NCBI RefSeq assembly: GCF_900637205.1
Contig: NZ_LR134355.1
Span: 1,674,001-1,738,000, forward strand
Source of the DNA: Mycolicibacterium chitae
GTDB lineage: Bacteria > Actinomycetota > Actinomycetes > Mycobacteriales > Mycobacteriaceae
DNA: 64,000 nucleotides
Direction of reading: 5' to 3'
Shown here one piece after another: positions 38,001-46,600 of the stretch. How positions within the stretch are numbered: position 1 is the first letter of the stretch; each line of letters begins with the position of its first letter. The translations under genes were made by a program, and so were the position numbers. The notes beneath the pieces are model-generated. The model worked only from the letters and a program-made list of their open reading frames with translations. It made no database searches and was not told where the DNA came from.

Positions 38001-38572
38001 ACCCGCGTCGCGAGCAGCTGGCCGCGTTGGTGGCGATCACCGATCCGAACCTGACGGCAGCTCAGATCGCCGAGGCCATCGCGGGATTCGTTCCGCCGCA
38101 CATGGTTCCGGACCTGATCGAGCTCGTGGAGGCGATTCCCTACACGGTCGGCGGCAAGATCGACCGCCGCGGTGCGGCCGAACGCCTGGCCGCCGCGGCC
38201 GAGCGGCGCGGCGCGGCGCAGGGCCCGGCCCACCGGGCGCCCGCCACCCCGCTCGAGCGGGCCCTGGCCGACATCACCGCGAGCCTGCTGGGTCTCGACT
38301 CGCTGGGCGCCGACGACGACTTCTTCGCCCTGGGCGGCGATTCGGTGCTGGCCACGCAGTTGGTCGCCCGCACCCGGGCCTGGCTGGACACGCCGACGGT
38401 GATGGTCGCCGACATCTTCGCGGCCCGGACCGTGGCCGCCCTGGCGACCCTGCTGCAGGGCCGGGAGGCGGGCAGCGACCGGCTCGAACAGGTCGCCGAG
38501 GTGTACCTGGAAGTGGCGGACATGGAGAGCTCCGAGGTCGCCTCCGCGCTCGACTCGGCGGCGGCACCGTGA
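35039..38572 (+). CDS. mbtB: Mycobactin NRPS MbtB (ArCP-Cy-A-PCP)
   Basis: 1177 residues. Aryl carrier domain (about 8-80, phosphopantetheine Ser39 in SGLDSIRMM), cyclisation domain (about 105-520; DxxxxDxxS at 236-244), adenylation domain (about 545-1010; LFTSGSTGEPKG) and a peptidyl carrier (Ser1102 in LGGDSVLATQ). It condenses the aryl acid with Ser or Thr and closes the oxazoline ring. Unlike M. tuberculosis MbtB (1414 residues), it has no C-terminal thioesterase; that domain is the next gene. GTG start at 35039, 8 nt after GGGAGG. First gene of the eight-gene rightward operon. Confidence 0.95.
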   Translation: MGRSATSSQTVHQQVAELLGVSPDTLDPEADLIASGLDSIRMMSLSGRWRRQGIDIGFAALAETPTVAAWTRLVAERTEDVPAEPAEAPRDADGPQGPDGPQDLDDDEPFPLAPIQHALWLGRNEEQALGGVAPHLYVEFDGEGVDPRQLRVAAAALARRHPMLRVDILPDGTQRISDRTLPVTVHDLRDLDTEAAHARLEEIRDAKSHQILHGEVLEISLSLLADGRTRLHVDMDMSAADAVSYRNFMADLAVFYRGEDLPELGYTYRRYRSALTASTSVSEEDRQWWAERVPHLPEPPSPPLVPPSEQANPRRNTRRWHFFDADIREALFASAHKRGITPAMAIAASYAGTLARWSTNSHFLLNLPMFGREPFHPDVDKLVGDFTSSLMLDVDLTGADSAAKRARAVQESLHTTVRHASYSGLSVLRDLTRHRGVPTLAPFVFTSALGLGDLFAGDVTDQFGKCVWHISQGPQVLLDAQATPFDGGLLINWDVREDAFRPGVADAMFAHHVDELIRLARDDAAWDALDITAVPGQQREVRDAHNSQTAPLSGDALHDGFFRAAAATPDAPAVFSSLGDLTYAQLREQVLAVAATLRHRGVGPGDAVAVMGPKNAEQIPALLGIHAAGAVYLPIGVDQPEDRATRILASSDVHSVLWCGEATAQTAALPVPALTVAEAIAAGRTAAEGTEPATAAPDDIAYVLFTSGSTGEPKGVEVSHGASMNTLEFINRHFEIGPADRCLALSTLECDISVLDIFGMLRAGGSIVVVDEDDRRNPDAWVRMIDEHQVTVLHWLPGWLEMLVAVNSDRISSVRVVPTGGDWVRTEMVRALRSQAPGARIAGLGGATETATHNTICEPGELPAQWAAVPLGVPLPNNKCRVVAADGSDCPDWVPGEFWVGGRGIARGYRGRPDLTEERFVEYDGTTWYRTGDLARYRPDGTLEFVGRADHRVKISGYRVELGEVEGALNRLDAVDGAVAAVVPVAGDPRREQLAALVAITDPNLTAAQIAEAIAGFVPPHMVPDLIELVEAIPYTVGGKIDRRGAAERLAAAAERRGAAQGPAHRAPATPLERALADITASLLGLDSLGADDDFFALGGDSVLATQLVARTRAWLDTPTVMVADIFAARTVAALATLLQGREAGSDRLEQVAEVYLEVADMESSEVASALDSAAAP

Positions 38573-39312
38573 GCACACCTTCCGACGTCGAGTTCCAGCC
38601 CTGGGTCAAACGCTTCGAGGCCGCGGGCGCGGCCGGGTCGACCGTGATCTTCCCGCACGCCGGGGGTGCGGCGGCCGCCTACCGCACGCTGGCAAAGGCC
38701 CTGGCGGACAAGGGCGTCAACGCCTTCATCGTGCAGTATCCGCAGCGGGCCGACCGGCTGGCGCACCCCGCCGTCGACGGCGTCGACGAGCTGGCCCGCC
38801 AGCTGTTCGAGGCGGGTGAGTGGGGCCGGGTGGGCGCGCTGAGCCTGTTCGGCCACTGCATGGGTGCGGTGGTGGCGTTCGAGTTCGCGCGGCTGGCCGA
38901 GGAGCACCACATCGCGGTGGACCGGCTGTGGGCGTCGGCCGGACAGGCCCCGTCGACGGTCCCCGAGGTGTTGCCGCTGCCCAGCACGGACACCGACGTG
39001 ATGGCCGACATGGTCGACCTCGGCGGGACCGACCCCCGACTGCTCGAGGACGAGGACTTCGCCGAGCTGCTGATGATGGCGGTCAAGTCGGATTACCGTG
39101 CGCTCAGCGGTTATTCGTGTGCCCCCGACGCGCGGATCAGCGCCGACATCCACGCCATCGGCGGCACCCGCGACCACCGGATCCGCCCGCACTGGCTGCA
39201 GAACTGGGCCTCCCACACCACCGGCGGATTCACCCTCTCGCACTTCGAGGGCGGCCACTTCTACCTCAACGACCACCTCGACGCGGTGACGGAGCTGGTG
39301 AGTAGGAGATGA
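38569..39312 (+). CDS. Stand-alone thioesterase of the mycobactin locus
   Basis: 247 residues, alpha/beta hydrolase of the type II thioesterase family. The nucleophile elbow is FGHCMGA, with Cys97 (codon TGC) where most relatives have Ser; the acid is probably in GTRDHRI and the His in FEGGHFYLNDH. Such enzymes clear misloaded carrier domains. GTG start overlaps the mbtB stop by 4 bp, and its stop overlaps mbtC by 4 bp. In M. tuberculosis a thioesterase is fused to MbtB, so this is a split version. The name mbtT has been used for separate mycobactin thioesterases, but I am not certain it applies here. Confidence 0.9.
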   Translation: MSTPSDVEFQPWVKRFEAAGAAGSTVIFPHAGGAAAAYRTLAKALADKGVNAFIVQYPQRADRLAHPAVDGVDELARQLFEAGEWGRVGALSLFGHCMGAVVAFEFARLAEEHHIAVDRLWASAGQAPSTVPEVLPLPSTDTDVMADMVDLGGTDPRLLEDEDFAELLMMAVKSDYRALSGYSCAPDARISADIHAIGGTRDHRIRPHWLQNWASHTTGGFTLSHFEGGHFYLNDHLDAVTELVSRR

Positions 39313-40628
39313 CCGCCGGTCGGATCAACAATCCTGGCGATCCGCATGACGCCGTGGTGATCGTGGGCATGGCGGTCGAAACCCCCGGCGGCGTCGCGAC
39401 CGCCGACGACTACTGGAGCCTGCTCAGCGAACAGCGTGAGGCGCTCGGCCCGTTCCCCACCGACCGCGGTTGGGCGCTGGCCGAGTTGTTCGAGGGCTCC
39501 CGCCGCGAGGGCTTCAAGCAGATCCACAACCTCGGTGGATTCCTCACCGGCGCCGCCGAGTTCGACCCCGAGTTCTTCGGCATCTCGCGGCGCGAGGCCA
39601 CCGCGATGGACCCGCAGCAGCGGGTGGCGTTGCGGTTGGCGTGGCGCGCCATCGAGAACAGCGGGATCAATCCCGACGACCTGGCGGGCCACGACGTCGG
39701 CTGCTACGTGGGCGCCTCCACCCTGGAGTACGGCCCGCCGCTGAGCGAGTTCTCCCACCACAGTGGGCATCTGATCACCGGCACCTCGCTGGGCGTGATC
39801 TCGGGGCGGATCGCCTACACGCTGGATCTCGCCGGGCCGGCGCTCACCGTCGACACCTCCTGCTCTTCGGCGCTGGCGGCCTTCCACACCGCCGTCGGCG
39901 CCCTGCGGTCCGGCGACTGCGACCTCGCGCTGACCGGCGGGGTCTGCGTGATGGGCAGCCCCGGCTACTTCGTCGAGTTCGCCAAGCAACACGCGCTCTC
40001 CGACGACGGGCACTGCCGCCCCTACAGCGCGCACGCCACCGGCACGGTGTGGGCCGAGGGGGCCGCGATGTTCCTGCTGCAGCGCAAGTCCGCCGCGCAG
40101 CGCGCCGGCCGGCCGATCCTGGCCGAGGTGCGCGCCAGCGCGCTGAACTCCGACGGCCGCACCACCGGTCTGACCGCCCCGAGCGAAGCGGCCCAGGCGC
40201 GGTTGTTCCGCCGCGCGCTGGACCAGGCCGGGCTGCAACCCACCCAGGTCGACGTCGTCGAGGGCCACGGCACCGGCACCTCGCTCGGTGACCGCACGGA
40301 ACTGCATTCGCTGGCGGCGACCTACGGGGCCACCGCGCCCGGCGCCGGGCCGGTCCTGGGTTCGGTGAAGTCCAACGTCGGGCACACCCAGGCCGCCGCC
40401 GGGGCGCTCGGCCTGGCCAAGGTGCTCATCGCCGCCGAGCGCGGCACCATCCCGCCCACCCTGCATGTCGACGAGCGCAGCGGTGAAATCGACTGGGACA
40501 GTCAGGGTCTGCGGCTGGCCGAGAAGTTGCAGCCGTGGCCCGCGACGAACGGTTCCCGGATCGCGGCCGTGTCGGCGTTCGGCATGAGCGGGACCAACAC
40601 CCACGTGATCGTGGAGATGGCCCAATGA
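39309..40628 (+). CDS. mbtC: Mycobactin ketosynthase MbtC
   Basis: 439 residues, a single ketosynthase domain with triad Cys185 (VDTSCSSA), His320 (EGHGTGT) and His359 (KSNVGHTQ). With MbtD it adds one ketide unit to the growing mycobactin chain between MbtE and MbtF steps. ATGA overlaps on both ends keep it in step with the thioesterase and mbtD. In most PKS systems KS and AT lie on one chain; the split into MbtC and MbtD is normal in mycobacteria. Confidence 0.95.
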   Translation: MTAGRINNPGDPHDAVVIVGMAVETPGGVATADDYWSLLSEQREALGPFPTDRGWALAELFEGSRREGFKQIHNLGGFLTGAAEFDPEFFGISRREATAMDPQQRVALRLAWRAIENSGINPDDLAGHDVGCYVGASTLEYGPPLSEFSHHSGHLITGTSLGVISGRIAYTLDLAGPALTVDTSCSSALAAFHTAVGALRSGDCDLALTGGVCVMGSPGYFVEFAKQHALSDDGHCRPYSAHATGTVWAEGAAMFLLQRKSAAQRAGRPILAEVRASALNSDGRTTGLTAPSEAAQARLFRRALDQAGLQPTQVDVVEGHGTGTSLGDRTELHSLAATYGATAPGAGPVLGSVKSNVGHTQAAAGALGLAKVLIAAERGTIPPTLHVDERSGEIDWDSQGLRLAEKLQPWPATNGSRIAAVSAFGMSGTNTHVIVEMAQ

Positions 40629-43600
40629 CGCGTATCCCGAGCTGGCCCGACGGCCGCGTCCCGGTGCTGCTGAGCGCGCACGCCGAGGATCTGATCGCCG
40701 CCGACGCGCGGGCCATCGGCCGGTACCTGGGCGGCGGCACCGAGGTCGGCGTCGCCGAGGTGGCCGCACAGTTGCTGCGCACCCGGCGGATCCGGCGCTA
40801 CCGGACGGTGGTGCGCGCCGCCGGTCTCACCGAACTGACCGCGGGCCTGGATGCCGTCGCTCGCGCCGAGGCGCACCCGCTGGTGGCCACCGCGACGGAG
40901 GCGAGCGCACCGCGCGTCGCGTTCGTCGTCCCCGGGCAGGGCGGTCAGCATCCCGGCATGGGTGCCGACGCCTACCGGGCGCTGCCGGGCTACCGGGACG
41001 CGGTGGACACCTGCTGCGCCGCGTTCGCGGCCGCGGACCGCGCGACGCCGCTGCGCTACCTGACCGAGGTCGACGACCCGGAGTCGTTCGCCGAGATCGA
41101 GATTCAGGGCGCGCAGTTCACCCACGCGGTCGGGCTGGCCGCGGTCTGGCGCCACCACGGCATCGTCGCGGACCTCACCGTGGGCCACAGCCTCGGCGAG
41201 ATCGCCGCGGCCTACCTCGCCGGAGTCATCGACCTGCCGGCCGCGATCGGCGTGGTGGCCGCGCGCGCCGGCGTCGTCGACAAACTGACCGGCGACTACG
41301 CGGTCGCGGCGCTGGGCATCACGCCGGCGGCGGCCCGCGAGCTGATCGCCGAAACCCCGGGCTGGCTGGAACTGTCGGTGATCAACGCCAGCAGCGCCGT
41401 GGCGGTATCGGGGGAGGCCGAGGCGGTCACGGCCGCCGTCGCCCGCGTGCGCGAGCGGGGTCAGCTGGGCCGCGAGATCACCGTCAATTTTCCCGTGCAC
41501 ACCAGCGTGCTCGAGCCGCTGCGGAACTGGGTGCAGGCGCAGCTGCCCAAGCCCGACGAGGGTGGCCGGTTCGCCGAAAGCCCGGTGCAGTTCATCGGCG
41601 GGACCACCGGGGCGGTCGTCGAGCCCAGCACCGGGTTCGCCGACTACTGGTATGACAATCTGCGCAACACGGTGCGCTTCGATCACGCCGTCCAGGCGGC
41701 GATCGACTGTGGCGCAACGGTGTTCATCGAGCTCTCCGGCCATCCCGCGCTGCTGCACGCCGTCGCCGAGCGTGCGGCGGACTCGGCCGTGCTGGTCGGC
41801 ACGGGCCACCGCGACGCCCCGGCGGCCGAACAGTTCAGCGCCAACCTGGCCGCCGTCGCGGTCGCCGACCCCACCCACCGGTGGCGGGAACTCGGCGCCG
41901 ACGCGCCGCCGGCGTCGCCGCTGCCGCATTTTCCCAACGCGCCGATGCGGGCGACCCCGCTGTGGGCCCACCGGGAACCGCTGGAACCGATCGCGGCGCT
42001 GACCGTCGCCGGCGAGACGTGGCGGCCGCTCACCGAAGCTCCCGTCCGCCCGGCCGCGGCGCCGCGGCCGGCGGTGCTGCCGCTCGGACCGGAGTCGGCG
42101 CTGGCCGCCGCGCTGCGCACCAGCCTGGCCGATGCCGGGGTGACCGAGACGGATCCGGCCGAGGCCGAGGTGCTGGTGCTCGTCGCCCCCGACGCGCACG
42201 ACACCGATCCGGTGGCGGCGGCGACGACCCTGACCGAACTGGCCGAGGCCGGAGGGTTGCGCCTGGCCGACCGGATCGGGCCCGCCTGCCGCGAGGTATG
42301 GCTGGTCACCGCCGGCGCCGAGCAGGTCGACGCCACCGACCCGGTGCCCGCGCCGGTGCCCGCCGCGCTGGCCGCCGCGGTCCGCAGCATCGGTCTCGAA
42401 CACCCCGAGCAGAGCTTCGGGCACGTCGACGTGCTGGGCGCGGAACCGCCCGCCGCCGCTGCCGCCGTGCTCGACACGGTGCTGGCCGGCCCGGGAACCT
42501 TCGCGCTGCGCTGGTCGGCGGGGGCGCCGCGCCGGTACCGACGCGATCTGGACCTGTTCGGCGGGTCGACGGTGCACGCGCCGGACCTGCCGCTGGACAC
42601 CGGCCTGCTCGACGACGTCGTGATCACCGGCGCCGCCGGGGCGATCGGCACGCACTACGCCCGGCACCTCGCCGAACGCGGCGCGCGGCGCATCGTCATG
42701 GTCAGCCGCCGCGGTGCCGACCCCGCCCTGATCACCGAACTCGGGCAGCGGTACGGCACCGAGATCGTCTCGGCCGCCTGCGATCTCACCGACGCCGCGC
42801 AGCTGGCCGCCGTCGCCGCGGCACTCAGTGGCGACGGCGCCTCCCTGATCGTCCACGCCGCCGGCGCGGCCACCTTCGGGCCCGCGACGCAACTGGACGG
42901 TGCTGCCTTCGCGCACACCCTGGCCGCCAAGGTGACCGGCCTGGCGCGGCTGATCGAGCACTGGCCGCGGCGCGCCGACTGCCGGATGCTGTTGTGCTCC
43001 TCGATGTCCGCGGTGTGGGGCGGGCAGGGCCACGCCGCGTACTCGGCGGCCAACCGGATGCTCGACGTGCTGGCCGCCCAGGAGCGTGCCGCGGGCCGGC
43101 GCTGCACCGCCGTGCGGTGGGGGCTGTGGCAGGCCGGCGCCGACGGGATCGTCGACACCGCCGAGATCACCCAGATCGAGCGGTCCGGGCTGCGCCAGAT
43201 GGCGCCCGACCTGGCGATCGCCGCCAGCCTGCGCGACTACACCCTGGACCCGATGGTGCTGGCCGCCGACCCCGACCGGCTGCGGATGTTCCTGGCCGGA
43301 GTCACCGGTGCGGCCGCCGAGACACCCACCGCCACAGCCGATTCGGCCGACCTCGACGGCGCGGATACCGCGCAGGTGGTGCGCACCCACCTGGCCGCCG
43401 TGCTGAGCGCGGGCCCCGACGACCTGGACCTGTCCGCCTCGCTGTTCGACCTGGGCGTCGACTCGCTGCTGGCGCTGGACCTGCGCAAGCGGCTCAAGCG
43501 CAGCCTCGGGCACACCGTCGGACTGGCCCGCCTGCTCAGCGGCATCACCGGCACCGAACTTGTCTCCGACCTCGACGCCGCGTCGAGCACGACCCGATGA
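40625..43600 (+). CDS. mbtD: Mycobactin PKS MbtD (AT-KR-ACP)
   Basis: 991 residues. Acyltransferase (about 95-400, GHSLGE with Ser189), ketoreductase (about 665-860; VITGAAGAIGT and YSAANRMLD) and acyl carrier (Ser947 in LGVDSLLAL). It provides the extender unit and reduces it to the beta-hydroxy acid of mycobactin. ATG at 40625 overlaps the mbtC stop. Length is close to the M. tuberculosis protein. Confidence 0.94.
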   Translation: MTRIPSWPDGRVPVLLSAHAEDLIAADARAIGRYLGGGTEVGVAEVAAQLLRTRRIRRYRTVVRAAGLTELTAGLDAVARAEAHPLVATATEASAPRVAFVVPGQGGQHPGMGADAYRALPGYRDAVDTCCAAFAAADRATPLRYLTEVDDPESFAEIEIQGAQFTHAVGLAAVWRHHGIVADLTVGHSLGEIAAAYLAGVIDLPAAIGVVAARAGVVDKLTGDYAVAALGITPAAARELIAETPGWLELSVINASSAVAVSGEAEAVTAAVARVRERGQLGREITVNFPVHTSVLEPLRNWVQAQLPKPDEGGRFAESPVQFIGGTTGAVVEPSTGFADYWYDNLRNTVRFDHAVQAAIDCGATVFIELSGHPALLHAVAERAADSAVLVGTGHRDAPAAEQFSANLAAVAVADPTHRWRELGADAPPASPLPHFPNAPMRATPLWAHREPLEPIAALTVAGETWRPLTEAPVRPAAAPRPAVLPLGPESALAAALRTSLADAGVTETDPAEAEVLVLVAPDAHDTDPVAAATTLTELAEAGGLRLADRIGPACREVWLVTAGAEQVDATDPVPAPVPAALAAAVRSIGLEHPEQSFGHVDVLGAEPPAAAAAVLDTVLAGPGTFALRWSAGAPRRYRRDLDLFGGSTVHAPDLPLDTGLLDDVVITGAAGAIGTHYARHLAERGARRIVMVSRRGADPALITELGQRYGTEIVSAACDLTDAAQLAAVAAALSGDGASLIVHAAGAATFGPATQLDGAAFAHTLAAKVTGLARLIEHWPRRADCRMLLCSSMSAVWGGQGHAAYSAANRMLDVLAAQERAAGRRCTAVRWGLWQAGADGIVDTAEITQIERSGLRQMAPDLAIAASLRDYTLDPMVLAADPDRLRMFLAGVTGAAAETPTATADSADLDGADTAQVVRTHLAAVLSAGPDDLDLSASLFDLGVDSLLALDLRKRLKRSLGHTVGLARLLSGITGTELVSDLDAASSTTR

Positions 43601-43622
43601 ACTACAGAAAGCGAATCTCAGC

Positions 43623-46600
43623 GTGACTGAAACCTCCCTCGAAGACCGGCGTCTCGAGTTGATGCGACGCAAGCTGAGCGAACGTGGGCTGTCGAACTCC
43701 GCCGGCGCCGACACGTCGTCGCCGGATGCCGTCGACCGGCTCTCCGACGGTCAGCTGCGGATGTGGTTCATGCAGGCCGCCGATCCCAGCGGCGCGCTGC
43801 TGAACATCTGCGTGTCCTACCGGCTGACCGGCGTCGTCGACGCCGCCAGACTGCACGAGGCCGTTGACGCGGTCGCCGCCCGGCACAGCATCCTGCGCAC
43901 CACCTACCACGCCGACGAGAACGGCGAGCCGCATCCCAGGGTGGACCCCGACCTGCGCCCGGGCTGGGCCAGCCACGACCTGGCCGAGCTCTCCGAGCAC
44001 GCCCGGCAGCTGCGCCTCGAGGTGTTGGCCCAGCGCGAATTCGCCGCGCCCTTCGACCTGACCAAGGACTCGCCGCTGCGGATCACGTTGGTGCGCACCG
44101 GACCCGACGAGCACGTGCTGCTGCTGGTCGCCCACCACATCGCGTGGGACGACGGCGCCTGGCGGGTGTTCTTCGGCGACCTGACCCGCGCCTACGGCGG
44201 CGCGCAGCTGGACCCGGAACCGCGCCGCGCCGGCGGGGCCGCCCCCGACACGGTCGACGACGACATCGCCTACTGGCGGACCGTGATGGCCGACATGCCC
44301 GAGCCGCTGGAACTGCCCGGGCCCAACGGCTCTGCGGTGCCGAGCAACTGGCGCTCGTCGCGCAGCACCGTCCGGCTCTCGGCCGACACCGCGCAGCGCA
44401 TCGCCGAGCTGGCCAAGGACGCCGGCTGCACGCCGTACATGGTGCTGCTCGCGGCGTTCGGCGCGCTGATCCACCGCTACACCCACAGCGACGACTTCCT
44501 GGTGGTCACGCCGGTGCTCAACCGGGACGCCGACGCCGAGGACACCATCGGCTACTACGGCAACACCGTGGCCATGCGGCTGCGGCCGACCGCGGCGCTG
44601 ACCTTCCGCGACCTGCTGAACCAGACCCGGGACACCGCGCTCGGGGCGTTCGCGCACCAGCGCGTCAACCTCGACCGGATGGTCCGCGAGCTCAACCCGG
44701 ACCGGCGCCACGGCGCCGAACGCATGACGCGGGTCAGCTTCGGCTTCCGCGAACCCGACGGCGGCGGCTTCTGCCCGCCCGGGGTCGAGTGCCACCGGGC
44801 CGAACTGCGCGGGCAGCTGACCCAGCTGCCGCTGGGCTTCATGGTCGAATTCGACCGCACCGGCGCGCTGGTCGAGGCCGAGCACCTGGTGGAGATCCTG
44901 GAGCCGGCGCTGGCCGAGCAACTGCTGCACCACTTCTCGGTGCTGCTCGACGGGGCGCTGGCGGCCCCGGACACCGCGCTGGGCCGGTTGCGCGTGCTCG
45001 ACGACGCCGACGCCGCCTGGCTGAACGAGATGTCGCACGGCGAGCGGTTCGAGACCCCGCCGGCCACCCTCGGGGACCTGGTGACCGCGCAGGTGCAGCG
45101 CACCCCGGACGCGGTCGCGGTGGTCTACGAGGGCCGCCGCTACAGCTACCGCGAGATCAACGAGTCGGCCAACCAGGTGGCGCACTGGCTCATCGAGCAG
45201 GGCATCGGCGCCGAGGACCGCGTCGCGATCCTGCTGGACAAGTCGCCCGAGTTGGTCATCATCGCCCTCGGTGTGGTCAAGGCCGGCGCGGTATACCTGC
45301 CGGTGGACCCGACGTACCCGCAGGACCGGCTGAACTTCATCCTGGGTGACTGCGACGCCAAACTCGTTGTCCGCGAACCCCTCACCGGCCTCGACAAGTA
45401 CCGCACCGACGACCCCACCGACGCCGACCGGGTCCGCCCGCTGACCCCGGACAACACCGCCTACCTGATCTACACCTCGGGCACCACCGGGCAGCCCAAG
45501 GGTGTGCCGGTGTCGCACCGGCCGATCTCGGAGTACTTCGTCTGGTTCCAGGGCGACTACCAGATCGACGAGAACGACCGGCTGCTGCAGGTCGCCTCGC
45601 CCAGCTTCGACATCTCCATCGGCGAGGTGTTCGGCACCCTGGCCTGCGGTGCGCGCATCGTCATCCACAAGCCCGGCGGGCTCAACGACATCGGCTACCT
45701 GACCGACCTGCTGCGCGACGAGGGCATCACCGCGATGCACTTCGTGCCGTCGCTGCTGGGGCTGTTCCTGTCGCTGCCCGGCGTCAACCAGTGGCGCACC
45801 CTGCAGCGCGTCCCGATCGGCGGTGAACCGCTGCCCGGCGAGGTGGCCGACAAGTTCCACGCCACCTTCGACGCCATGCTGCACAACTTCTACGGGCCCA
45901 CCGAAACCGTGGTCAACGCCAGCCGGTTCAAGGTGCAGGGCAAGCAGGGCACCCGCATCGTGCCGATCGGCAAGCCCAAGATCAACACCCAGATCTACCT
46001 GCTCGACGACGCGCTGCAGCCCGTCCCGGTCGGCGTGATCGGCGAGATCTACATCGGCGGAACCCATGTCGCCCACGGCTATCACCGCCGGCCCGGCCTG
46101 ACCGCCGAACGGTTCGTCGCCGACCCGTTCACCCCCGGTGGGCGGCTGTACCGCTCCGGTGACCTGGCGCGCCGCAACGCCGACGGCGACATCGAGTTCG
46201 TCGGCCGGGCCGACGAGCAGGTCAAGATCCGCGGCTTCCGGATCGAACTCGGCGATGTCGCCGCGGCGATCTCGGTGGACCCCAGCGTGGGGCAGGCCGT
46301 CGTCGTCGTCAGCGATCTGCCGCAGCTGGGCAAGAGCCTGGTGGGCTACCTGACCCCGGTGGCCGGGGAACCGCTGGAATCCGTTGACGTCGACCGGATC
46401 CGCACCCGGGTCGCCGCGGCGCTGCCGGAATACATGGTGCCGGCCGGCTATGTGGTGCTCGAGGAGATCCCGATCACCACGCACGGCAAGATCGACAAGG
46501 CCGCGCTGCCGCAGCCCGAGATCGTCTCGGCGACGGCGTTCCGCGAGCCGGAGACCGCGACCGAGCGGCAGGTGGCGGCGCTGTTCGCCGAGCTGCTCGC

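Noticed and set aside
35015..38578. Very long open frames antisense to mbtB, mbtE, the PKS and comEC (up to about 1700 codons)
   Set aside because: They mirror the third-position G/C bias of the real genes, are low complexity (His/Gln/Arg/Gly rich) and match no family; the sense frames hold intact catalytic motifs.
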